A stretch of DNA of 64,000 nucleotides, taken from Anas platyrhynchos. Taxonomy: Eukaryota; Chordata; Aves; Anseriformes; Anatidae. The first letter of the stretch is position 1. Each line of letters opens with the position of its first letter. This document shows positions 54,401-64,000 of the stretch, one piece after another. Under the pieces are notes generated by a model. The model made no database searches, was not told where the DNA came from, and saw nothing but the letters and a program-made list of their open reading frames with translations. The stretch is taken from contig NC_092587.1 in assembly GCF_047663525.1 (NCBI RefSeq), forward strand, positions 41,965,001 to 42,029,000, written 5' to 3'. Made by a program: the position numbers and the translations under genes.

Positions 54401-57400
54401 TACAATAAACAAATTCAACGTGAGTCTCAATTTGTTTGCAGAATGCTGTATCTGCTAAAAGGCTGCTGTCCTTGCTTACAGGTTCATGTTCTCCAGAGTG
54501 CCTTAATGGAGCAGGTTGCACAGAGGCAGGTGACTGTGATTGTCAGTTATTTCAGGCTCAAGGAAGCAGGTGCCAAATTGGTAAGTCTGGGACCAAAAGA
54601 GTCAAGTTTTGGGTTCACGTAAGATTTAAGAGGAAAGTTTTTAAAACAATATTGTTAACAGCACTTTTGTGATTCCTTTGTAGTAGGGGTGTTATCCGCT
54701 AGAAGACACAGGGGTTAAAATTATATGTTAGGGAAATATACAGAGCACTGTCACAAATGCCTACGTTTTAACATTTGGTGTATGGTGATTCATAGATGCC
54801 ATAAGAGACAGATCACTGTCTAGCTGGCCAGCTTTTTTATAGTTAACTGAACAACTAAAAAGTCACTGCATTTTTCTAGCAGTGACCTACTGTAAATAAA
54901 ATAATTAACTCTTTCAATGCACTGGTTTCTGGAATCTCCTTTAGCAAGAATCATCTTTCTGGATCTTCAGTAGACTTTAATCTCTTGCTTCTACTTAGAA
55001 TTAAAATGCCTCTACCAAGCAAATCCAAAACTTGCAATGATTTCATGTGACTAAAACTGCATTCTAAAGATAAAAAAAAAAAAAAAAAAAAAAAAGTACT
55101 GACTTTAAATAAAGTTGAAGAAGTGAGGTTATCTTTCATCCTTGTCCATTTTGTTTATAAGCTCTTATTTCCCTTCTAAGCATTTACTTCTGTGGACACC
55201 TTTGCCACCTGTCAATTTTTGAATACTGTGCTTGTTGTAAACTCAGTGTGTTCTCTCCAGTTCCTAACACTGGTAAGGACCGAGATGGGATTTGCAAGTC
55301 ATGGGGACAGTATCACTTTGAAACATTTGATGGCATCTACTACTACTTTCCGGGAAATTGCTCCTATATTTTTGCAAAAGACTGCGGTACTCCAGAACCC
55401 CAGTACACTGTTTGGGTAAGTATGTGAGCATACATTAGAAATAACATACTGCGTATACGTGTATTTCATAAGTAAAGTAAGTAGAGAGAAAATAAATAGA
55501 TCAAACTGTAGCGTTACTTACTTAAATACAAAACTATGCTGCTGGAAAATGTCTAAGCATGTGTGCAGCAACTCAAAACACCGATGAAATGATAATCAGC
55601 AGAGTCAGTATATTAAAAATAGTGTTTCTTACTCCCTCTCTCCTAAAAAGGATCTCTGTTCTCTCCTCTCTGGGAAATCCTGTGTAGCAAAATTGGGTCT
55701 TAAGGCAGACCTTGGAAACTTCAATAAACTTTAGCTGTCGGATTGTAGAAAAAATTGAGTTGCCAAGTAAAGTGCAAACAGCTGTCACCTGCCTGGTAGC
55801 TGGGCACCCAAGTGTACCAAGCTCCAATTTGCAGCCATTGGCATGCAAGGATATGGAGCTACCTCCTCTGGCCCATGAAAAAGTTTGTCCCCGCTGTGGA
55901 TTTCTGTTCTAATTTTGGATTACCCCTGCGTCATGCAGAGAAGGTTAACAGCTCAAAAGCCTTCATCTTGACCTATGTATAGGGGGCATTCGTTTTAGTA
56001 ATTTCCTCAGATTTATGGGTATCCATGGTTAATGATTTTGAGATCAGGCAGAGTTCAAACCTATATCCTCTTTGAAGGAACGTGCCCTAACTACCAGGCT
56101 GTAGATTACTGTGGGGAGAGAACATAAGCTCATTATGGTATTTTTTTCAATGGTTGGGATTTGCTGCTGATTGGGCAGGGGAGGGGGAACAAGAGAGGTC
56201 CTAACTGTAATGCAACCATGGTGGCCACAGTGATCACAGGGGCAAAGGTAGATCTAGGTTCTGATTCCTGCTCCAAGAACAAGTTTTCATTTATAAACGT
56301 ATGATTTCCTGTCCCCCCAAATACTAGCATCTTGAGAAGATTAATCTGCCCTTTCTACTCACTCAGATCATAGGCTGTTTCATCTGCCTTCCATTATTTC
56401 ATTTTAATTCTTTGTATGCAGCTATTATCTCTTAGGAGATTTCAGAAAATGCTATAGCAAACCCCGAGATTATATTAAAAATCTAGAATCTTTATTTCAG
56501 TGTATTCCAGTTGCTCTGGAAAGGGAGAAATTACCTTTCAGTTGCTGGAACAAATGCCATACTTTGTTAAAAACTTAAAATGTTTATTCAGAAAAGTCAC
56601 AAGTAATGCTGAAGCAATACAGTCACAATCAGCTGGGCAGTGGAGAGCTGAAAGTCTTGCCAAGTGCTCACATTATGGTCCTTCTGGTTTTAATAATCCA
56701 CCTCTCTAGAGCAGAATAAAACACAAGACCTATTTTGATTTTCCTTGATTGTGTTTCTGTCTTAGGACAGGCTTACATAGAAACCATCTGTCAATACTAG
56801 TAACATTTATTATGTCTTTAATTATAACTTTCTTTATACATGTAAAAACCCTAATGCTTTTACTGGCTTGGTTTATTTCACTCAGAGAAGCAGTAACTGT
56901 TTTTTACTTCCAGCATTAACTGTCAACCTAGGAAGATTAGTTAGTGTATGTGTGAGTGCTGTATGTGTTTACCAATAAATCTTTTCTACAAAAGTGATAG
57001 CTCTAGTTACTAGTTACAGCCCCCATTACTATGCTGGCAAAATGTTTCACAGTTACTCATCTATTTAGCTTCACAGCACTGTCAAGTAAATTGGTAACGT
57101 GGCTCAAATCCTTCTCACAGAAAGCTGACGCACATGGTCAGAGGAGTCACGCTTGAGCTGTCTAAACTCTGTCTACATTTTAATTTAGGTAATGGTAGCT
57201 AAGATTCACAGCGTATTCCCATGCCTCCTCAGTTGTTACTAAAACCAGCACATATGCTTTTGAAGCATAGTAGCCTAGAGCATCACACCAGTTTGGGTAT
57301 TCCTGCTCCGCTGAGATTAGCATAGCATAGATTAGCGGGAGCTTTGCATAGGCCCTTGGACGAGGTATATTCTTCAGACTCACCTAGACTACTGTCAAAG

Positions 57401-60400
57401 TAATTCAAAACTGTGTCGTAGTGATTAACTGGGTAAAGCATACACACAGAAAGTTGGAGACCTACATTCTTATCATCAGTCAGAGTAAACCTGAACCAAT
57501 GTTTTTCATGTCCTGAGAGTGCACCCTGGCCAACAAAAGCCCTGTTGTCTCTGGGGATACAGACATTACTACAAGGCAGGAGTCACACTCTGCCATGGCT
57601 AATGACTGGGAATGGAAAGGAAGCCTGACTGCAAAGGTAGCATCCTTTCTGCAAACTATAAAAAGGATGCATGCTGGCATATCATGCCTATTCCAAGTTC
57701 TGATAAAACATTATTTTTGTTTTGAGATTACTTCATTGCCATAAATCTGTACGCACACTAAGATAAGAATTGCACATTTTTCTTTTCTAGAAGTACACAT
57801 CTGGGATCTGTTTAACACCTCTGGTAGTGGGCAGTCATGGAAATGTTGCCATATAGTTGTGAGACCCTATTTTTCAGATCTCTCTCTGGCTGAGTGATGC
57901 TTTCTGTGCTGAAACTGGGGAAGCTGATGTCAGATTCAAGGCAGCACCCTGACTCACTACCCTATCTATGTACAATGGGGACGGGCAGACTTTGGAAGAG
58001 CCTACACTTCTCCATTGACAATGCTGAGAAACTAATGCAAAATGGGTTTTAACAGATGTGTTTATGTTAGATGCCTGCAGGAATCTGTGGGAGTACTCCA
58101 AAATCTCAACAAACCCTGAGTGGTTCAGGAGGGCATGCTGGATCAGGTGGTGCCAGTCTCAGCTGGCTCGGAGAATGCTGGCACTATGCTGAGGTTTTGT
58201 ATTGCACAGTAGTCCTTTCTAGACCTCTAGAAAATGAGCAGTAGGGGTGTCTCAGTGCAAATAACAAGCTCTTACACTGGCAGTGATAAAACAGCACACT
58301 ATGGTGTCTATGAAGTTCATCTGTGTAAACTACCTATTTCACACAGTGTTTAAGCCACTAACTTGTGATGCTTTGTGCTGTTAGGCACTTGCTCTATTTC
58401 TTAGTAGTACTGGGTAGCATGAACTTCTGTTTTTGCATATGTTTGTAAATATGACCTTTTTACGTTTTAAATATTTCTCTCTAAAACTCTTTCAGTGATT
58501 CATGTACAGAAAAATAAATTATCATATATGACTTTATGAAAACTTGCACGAAATTGTTCAGAAAAAACATTTATTCTAACTGTGTGTGTATTGTTCCTTT
58601 CTAAGGTTCATAACAGTCCTGACTGTTATGGTTCAGTATATTCTTGTCAGAGGTCAGTCAGCTTATTTTTTTCAAACCAAGAAGAAATAATTATTTCAGG
58701 ACATGAAGTAAGAAAAGAAGGAAAAAGGTAAGCGCTCTAATGATGGTTTCAAATATTTTATTGCAGAAAGACAAAGTGAAGATGCTTTTGACATCAACCA
58801 GAGAAAATAATTCGCTATATATTTTTACTGATCCCTGGATATTCTATATTGGGACTGATAGAGTGCTAGTGTGAGAAGATGTAATGCTGCTCATGTAATA
58901 CGTGAATGAAGTGAATACGTGAATACATGAATGAGCATGTGCTCCCCATGAGCCTTGTGTTCAACTTCCCAGCTCTGACATCGGGATTAACCATACAAAT
59001 TTTTTATAGACAAGGTCTACATCACCATAATCTAGCTAATCTTTGGTGCATCCTGATAACATTTTGAACAAGGTAGTCTTTATTTATGCTTGGTGTGCAG
59101 CTATACTGAATTCAACACATAACCTTCATATAAATAAGCCTGAACTAATTGAATCAAAGATCTTAAGTCTTCTTTGGCCCTTTTAGGCAAAAACTCCACA
59201 TTTCTGAGGTACATCAAACCCTCAAATGTACTTTTTTTTTTTTTCTAAATAAATAAATGAGTACAAGGCTATCATAAGTATTTTTACTATTAGATAAAGT
59301 ACAGAAAATTTCAAAGACTTGTAAAGACGTGTTTTTTTGTATCACTTTGAAGGTGATTATATTAGATTTCCTTTGAAGTAACAATGCTATTAACATCTGA
59401 GACTGATGGCTACTGTGCCATCTGTCTTCACCACAACAGAGGCAATTTTTGAAGATTACGATTAAATCATACTCAAATATTATTTTCCAGTGGTCAATGG
59501 CTGAAGGAGGAGGATATACTTTTTTTTGGTCAAGGGTATTTTCTGTACTGTAAGTTTCTTTATTGGCATACGTCTAATCTGATGATCCATCTTCTGCCCA
59601 GAAGGGCTTCTGGTGTTCACCACACCAGGAACAATGGTAGTAGTTTCACAGTGCTCCTTGTGCAACACAGCATGCTCATGAAGTCATGTGCTCTTTAATA
59701 TGCCTCTTCTGGTCTTTTAAAAGAAGATTCTTTCAGGCTTAGAATAGTACAACTGATAGATGTATACAGTAGAAAAGCATTCACTTTTGATGATCAATAC
59801 AGAGAAGCAAATAGAAAAGAACATGGTAAAAATGTAACGAAGAATCATAGAATCATTAAGGTTGGAAAAGACCTCCAAGAGCATCTGGTCTAACCACCCC
59901 CCTACCACCAATGTCACCCACTAAACCACATCCCTAAGCACAACATCCAACCTTTCCTTAAACACCCCCAGGGATGGTGACTCCACTGCCTCCCTGGGCA
60001 ACCCACTCCAATGCTTAACTACTCTTTCTGAGAAGAAATGTCTCCTAATTTCTAACATGAACCTCTCCTGGTGCAACTTGAGGCCTTTAAGTGACTGTAT
60101 ACAACTGGAAAAAAGAGTGTAGTGAGTTAGAAGGTGATGTTTTATGTGGTATTTTTCTATCACTAACTTCATCTCATCTGAGCTCTTTGAAGTAGGCTGT
60201 TTATTTTTGCAGATTAATGTTGCCTCAGACAGTTGGAAATGTTTTCGTTGAGAGATTGGCTGACTATATTCTGGTGAAAACTACCTTTGGTTTTTCTCTT
60301 GCTTGGGATGGAAACTCTGGTATTTATATTAAGCTGACAGAAGATCATAAAGGGAAACCTTGTGGCCTCTGTGGAAATTTTAATGGCAATAAATATGATG

Positions 60401-63400
60401 ACCTGATACTGCAAAATAGTAAGTAAATGGCTTAGAAATGCACCCTTACCTTTGTTTAAACAGGTTCAATGTTCACTTTAAAACGATTATGTAAAAAGAC
60501 AGAGTCCTTATTTCAGTAGAAAATAGAATATCTCTACTCTTCAATGCCATTAAAAATGTTAAGGGGGAAAAAACAGTTCAAGAAAGTATTTATATGTATG
60601 CTTAAGCCTTTCTTGCTCAGCAAAGCACTCAGGGTATGTTTATCTTAGCTGATGAAAGTGTCTTCAAATTATAAATAAATAAACAAATGCTTGTGGTTTT
60701 CTCTATGTTTAAGGATGGAGGGAGAAGGAGCAAAAAGCCAAAATATTAATATTTGGAAAAAAACACAATCTTGAGTCATTCGTTTACATTACCATCATAA
60801 AAATATGAGTTGAAATATGCATTTTTAAAGCTCTTTCCAGAAAGTTCCTCATATCTCTCTGTTGATATGTTGTGCTATGGGTCTCTTACTACCCTGTAGG
60901 ATTAGGAGTTGCCCAATGCTGAATCTGAGGAAGAGGTGATTTGCCAAGTTGATAAAGTGTTCTGTAGTCTTTGTAGTTCTATATAGGGAGTATTCTATAG
61001 AGACTTTGTCCTACTCATGACTAATATGAAAAAAGAGCAAGTTTGGAAATATGAGAGATCCTTTACTTAGTCTGGTAGAAATAAAGATAGGACTGTCTTG
61101 TTTTTACTGTTAATTACCGAGAAAATCAAGTCCCACGTCCCTGCAGATCGTTAAATCACAAAGGTTATCTCACAGTAACTGTTTTCCCTCCACTGTTTTG
61201 CACTGTTCATTGTGGTTAATGGGTAGGAGGTTTTTGACTTTCTTACTAAGGGAAGAAGCAGACTACATATCTTCGCATAGTCTTTAAAAATCTTCCCAAT
61301 ATAAATTCCTCTTGTCTTCAACCATGACAGAAGTATGTTCCTTGTTTCATACATTAACTTCTGCACACCAGGGTATAGTATTTTTAATAATTAATTGAAA
61401 GGGTTGATCTAAAATAATGAATAAAAATGGACTTCAGAGAAGATTTACAAGTCACATGAATTCATACAATCTCTTCAAAAGTAATCATTTCAGTGTCTTT
61501 AAATATATTTTATAAAAGATTTGAAGTAGGGCAGCTGTTAGCTTTCTTTATTTACAGAACCACATTTTTTTTTCTGTTGTCATGTCTTTAGTATTTTTCA
61601 TTGTCAGAAATTATAGCATTATTGCAGTGTACCATCCAGAGCACTGTGAATCACTTAAACCTTGAACCAGTTGCATAACATGGTGCCATGATTCTGTACA
61701 AATACAAAGCAAGAAGTTCTGCTATCTTCACAAGAATATACTGCTAATTCAAGTTGCTTCTAAGCAGCAACTTTTTTCTAAGTGTTTCCAAATGTCATTA
61801 ATCACCCAGGATGATCACCTATCCTGAGTCTTACAGTCAGAATGCCCTGTATTTGCATTGCTGCAAATAAAGAAGGTGCTGAGATGTGATATACTCCATT
61901 TCAAAGTATATTTTTAAAAAATCAGCTCATTTTTTGTTTCCTTAATCATCATCTTTAATGGTATCTTTGCATTGCTTTAATATATGAGACTATATCTGAG
62001 CATAAAGCTATTAAAAAGACAAATATTTTATTTTGTGGCATTTTTTTTAAGACTTAGAACTGATTTTTCAAGCTATTTTGAAATGAAAATAAAATATTTT
62101 AAAATGTGCTTGCAGAACCAGAATTATGTCAACAGGTTTACTTCTTGATAAAAACGAACAAACAAACAAACAAAAAACAACAGCCTTTTATGTTTGCAAA
62201 GTGTTTTCTGTGTAAAATGAGCTCTTTTGTCAGAGAGGAAGAAAAGTTTTAACTCTCCCTGCTTCTTAAGTAAATCAGATTGGTGGTTAGGGTATTGGCT
62301 TTGTTTATTTGTGGATATCCAAGTACAAACATCTGATTATTATGTTTTGGGGTTTTCCACTTTCTAGAGTGTCAAACTTTGTACTTGTCCTGGAAGAAGT
62401 TAGATTAAGTTTTGGATAATACAGCCCTGTGAAAACAAAACAATACAAAACAAACCATAGCTAATTTCTTTCCAATATCTCATCTCCTAACCATGCATTG
62501 GTACCCATGGTATAGATACTAATTACAGTAAGGCTCTTCAAAGTGGAGGCCATACACCCTTTTTATCATATCTAAGAACATACAGAAAATGTAATATTTA
62601 TTTCTTGCTGCAAAAATATGGAAATTTGGGGTCTGTTCCTCTACTGCCAACTTTCTTGTATGTTTTTGTGTGTATGTTCTTTGCTTGTTACTGTGACTTC
62701 CAATTATGCGTTACATTCATTCATTCATTCATTCATTCTCCCTTGCTCATGCTATGAGGAGAACTGGGCATGTAGCATTGTGTTTGTCATAGGACTTTTC
62801 TGCACAAGGGGATAGGGAGTGAGATAATAGTGCTAACTGAGCTTTGTTAAATATGATTGTTATAAATGAATGATGAAAGCTTTAAATTATTTTAAATAAA
62901 TGCATTTTTTCTCAAGTATTCATTGCAGTCCTTCTTTGAATTTTTATTACAAAAATGTCAGTAATTGTATTAAATTTTTTTTTTGGGGGGGTTTCATTTA
63001 AATGTGGTATAAAATATCACTTGTAGTTAAAAAGGAAAAATAACCTTTTTCTACACTCCCATTACTCTGAACATATCTGTATCTGAAGTAATTAATATAT
63101 TTTAAAACTTTCAGAAATTTCCAAGATACCTTTTGTGATTGTGTTGACAACCTTTTTTTCTGGGTGTTCTTTTCATGCAGTAGGTGAACATACAGAAGAC
63201 ATTGCTGAATTTGCAAATAGCTGGGCTGTGCAAACCCCAGATGATGCAGCTTGTGTACCTACTGCCTCAGATTTTTCCAGTCCTTGCTCAGCTGATGAAA
63301 AATCCACTGAGGTAAATTAATCATGTAGTGATTTTTTTTTCATCTTCACTGCATAGTGACAGTACAAGAATCTAGCCATATACACCATACTGAAAAAAAA

Positions 63401-64000
63401 AACCAACTCAAATTCATTGAGGCTTTGTGAAGATTCAGATCAGGACTGTTGCTAGGGAATATCTGAAGATCTTCTGAAGTTTAGCTTAAGAGTACAAATG
63501 TTCAGATAGGATGTGCCAAGTGGTACAAGTCCACTGGCAGAGCTCTTTATTGCTGCATTATTCCTGGGTTCAGTTACCAGTTCTGGCATCTTACACCTCA
63601 TTATTTTAGAAATTGTGAAATATTGCAGAAGTACCATATTCCTGGATTGACATGAAAAGCTTTTTTTTTTTTTTTTTTCTGTTAGTTTTCACTTTGCCAT
63701 CTCAGCTCTATGCAGGAGCAGTTTGCAATCAAGACACTGCAAACAGAGAGGACAAATCTTAGGAAGTACAGTAAAGGAGACATAATAAAATGAGACTGTG
63801 AGATTCTCAGGTTTTAATGGGAATATAAGGGATCCTGGATTAGCTCAACAAATCAAAACAATTATGCTCACTCAGAAAATATCTGCTAACTATTGTTTCC
63901 TGTTTCTTCTTAATGTGTAGGACATATTCTTCAAGTGCCAAATATTCCTACAGTTTCCTTTTTTCAGCTGTCATGAAAGCATAGATCCATATTCTTATAT
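48414..64000 (+). CDS. OTOGL: Otogelin-like protein (OTOGL), 5' part of gene; continues past the window
   Basis: Large secreted VWD-domain glycoprotein of inner-ear acellular membranes (family knowledge: tectorial membrane and related matrices; human OTOGL mutations cause deafness). Exons read: 48414-48492, 49446-49485, 50574-50622, 52846-52906, 54482-54580, 55261-55415, 58606-58727, 60213-60418, 63181-63311 and 63921-beyond 64000. All borders are AG/GT and every phase joins (1,2,0,1,1,0,2,1,0), which is strong support. The protein has a signal peptide (about 1-27), a basic linker with sequon NAT (44-46) and RQKR (47-50), an EGF-like module (cysteines 79, 83, 89, 95, 97, 107), a VWD domain (about 119-285; TFDG 131-134, CGLCGNFNG 252-260, FANSW 281-285) and the start of C8 (from about 307). 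Two in-frame ATGs exist. 48414 has a G at -3 and gives a Lys in the signal n-region; 48441 has a weaker context. Paralogue OTOG is the main alternative; linker and VWD wording fit OTOGL better in my judgement. Confidence 0.82.
49446..52906 (+). CDS. OTOGL: OTOGL exons 2-4: short basic linker after the signal peptide
   Basis: Three small exons (49446-49485, 40 nt; 50574-50622, 49 nt; 52846-52906, 61 nt) are joined only by splice phase. They encode a Lys/Arg/Ser/Pro-rich segment before the first cysteine-rich module. Exon 3 carries the sequon NAT followed directly by RQKR, a furin-type R-X-K-R sequence. Exon 4 (starts [10 protein letters not shown]) is low complexity and has a weaker donor (G|GTCAGT). 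Small linker exons are the least certain part of the model, but the phases close exactly onto the EGF exon. Confidence 0.7.
49966..50014 (+). repeat. Degenerate old dispersed repeat, copy B (OTOGL intron 2)
   Basis: Contains CCTGATCCCATTGAATTAAA and TGGGAACTATGCCATCAATT. It aligns by eye with copy A at 9629-9683 over TGGGA-CT-TGCCAT. Includes a short inverted repeat around CCCATT/AATGGG. Confidence 0.5.
51670..51870 (+). mobile_element. Probable old, degraded CR1/L3-type LINE fragment
   Basis: A plus-strand stretch with TGTCACTGCATGAGGCATTG, then GGTGGGACTTCACCTGAA and TACTGTACAGTTGTG. It resembles the CR1-type ORF2 region that normally reads as arginine, leucine/histidine, then a Cys-Val-Gln-Phe-Trp-like motif. 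A later GAAGGCTTAAACAAGTTGCT echoes the next conserved segment. It is strongly diverged and lies in OTOGL intron 3. Recognised by eye only; it could be chance similarity. Confidence 0.45.
54482..54580 (+). CDS. OTOGL: OTOGL exon 5: EGF-like module
   Basis: A single 99-nt exon with phase-1 introns on both sides, the classic arrangement for a shuffled EGF module. It has six cysteines with spacing C-x3-C-x5-C-x5-C-x-C-x9-C ([12 protein letters not shown] followed by DCDC). Otogelin-family proteins place such a module immediately before the first VWD domain, as here. Confidence 0.88.
55072..55095. repeat. A24 homopolymer in OTOGL intron 5
   Basis: About twenty-four A in the intron between the EGF exon and the first VWD exon. 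No hexamer at a suitable distance upstream. Confidence 0.85.
55261..63311 (+). CDS. OTOGL: OTOGL exons 6-9: first VWD domain
   Basis: Four exons (55261-55415, 58606-58727, 60213-60418, 63181-63311) together give a full von Willebrand factor type D domain. Exon 6 has the entry signature [15 protein letters not shown] and the [10 protein letters not shown] strand. Exon 7 covers the middle, starting [16 protein letters not shown]. Exon 8 ends with the CGLCGNFNG motif and acidic residues that bind calcium in related D domains. Exon 9 encodes the exit helix [10 protein letters not shown] and the linker to C8. No stop, frameshift or missing key cysteine is seen. Confidence 0.9.
59843..60087 (-). 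mobile_element. CR1 LINE 3'-end fragment in OTOGL intron 7
   Basis: Inverse-oriented CR1 tail. It starts with GAATCATAGAATCATTAAGG and runs to GGTGCAACTTGAGGCC. Its minus strand still encodes the C-terminal end of CR1 ORF2 (reverse transcriptase polyprotein), with [20 protein letters not shown] and a closing [10 protein letters not shown], ending near 59921. It is 5'-truncated and sits about 125 nt upstream of OTOGL exon 8, antisense to the host gene. Confidence 0.9.
62714..62738. repeat. (ATTC)n microsatellite in OTOGL intron 8
   Basis: Six tandem ATTC units. Confidence 0.9.
63178..63183 (+). promoter_or_regulatory. OTOGL: NAGNAG tandem splice acceptor (CAGTAG) of OTOGL exon 9
   Basis: Two AG acceptors lie 3 nt apart. 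Using the first (exon from 63181) gives Ile-Gly-Glu across the junction; using the second (exon from 63184) gives Ser-Glu. Both keep the frame and differ by one residue just after the calcium-binding loop of the VWD domain. CAG before TAG usually favours the first. Confidence 0.7.
63921..64000 (+). CDS. OTOGL: OTOGL exon 10 (partial): start of C8 domain
   Basis: A pyrimidine-rich acceptor ending in TAG at 63918-63920 is followed in phase 0 by codons for [20 protein letters not shown] and then IDPYSY. This resembles the start of the C8 cysteine domain that follows VWD in mucin, VWF and otogelin proteins. The exon runs off the window edge, so its donor is not visible. Confidence 0.8.

Noticed and set aside
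56500-56709. Possible extra OTOGL exon after TTTATTTCAG at 56491-56500
   Set aside because: The translated product lacks VWD-like residues, and the phase-0 junction 55415 to 58606 already gives a continuous VWD domain.

Overview
The window is vertebrate nuclear DNA, almost certainly from a bird and probably a galliform of chicken type. The dispersed repeats I can recognise are short, 5'-truncated CR1 LINE fragments whose 3' ends carry the ATTCTATG-type terminal repeats typical of avian CR1. I see no SINE families, and the genes have long introns with GT-AG borders. There are no operons, CRISPR arrays, tRNA or rRNA genes that I can support.

Layout. Positions 1 to about 38,160 are a gene-poor, AT-rich intergenic stretch with no coding exon I can defend. 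It holds one clear CR1 fragment (21626-22040, minus strand), many A/T homopolymers, a perfect 530-bp pentanucleotide array (26511-27040), small GC-rich islets near 17.8, 24.3 and 27.3 kb, and degenerate copies of an old dispersed repeat. A CpG island at about 38160-38960 marks the promoter of RPS16 (38592-41626, plus strand). RPS16 is complete: five coding exons, 146 codons plus stop, and a probable extra 5'-UTR exon. From 41.7 to 48.4 kb is a second intergenic stretch with one CR1 fragment and a G-rich tract. From 48414 to the right edge lies the 5' part of a large secreted mucin-like/von Willebrand-type gene, best matched to OTOGL (otogelin-like). I could join ten exons by hand with matching splice phases. 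They encode a signal peptide, a short basic linker with an RQKR motif, an EGF-like module, a complete VWD domain and the start of a C8 domain where the window ends.

The two genes are functionally unrelated: a housekeeping 40S ribosomal protein and an extracellular-matrix glycoprotein of the inner ear. They lie on the same strand about 6.8 kb apart. In human they are on different chromosomes, so the adjacency is a rearrangement or an old linkage worth tracing. I did not find an undescribed biological system. The points most worth a second look are the two-phase pentamer array, the RPS16/OTOGL neighbourhood, the RPS16 5'-UTR intron, a NAGNAG tandem acceptor in OTOGL, and the poly(A) tracts with upstream AATAAA in a lineage where mRNA retrocopies are rare.
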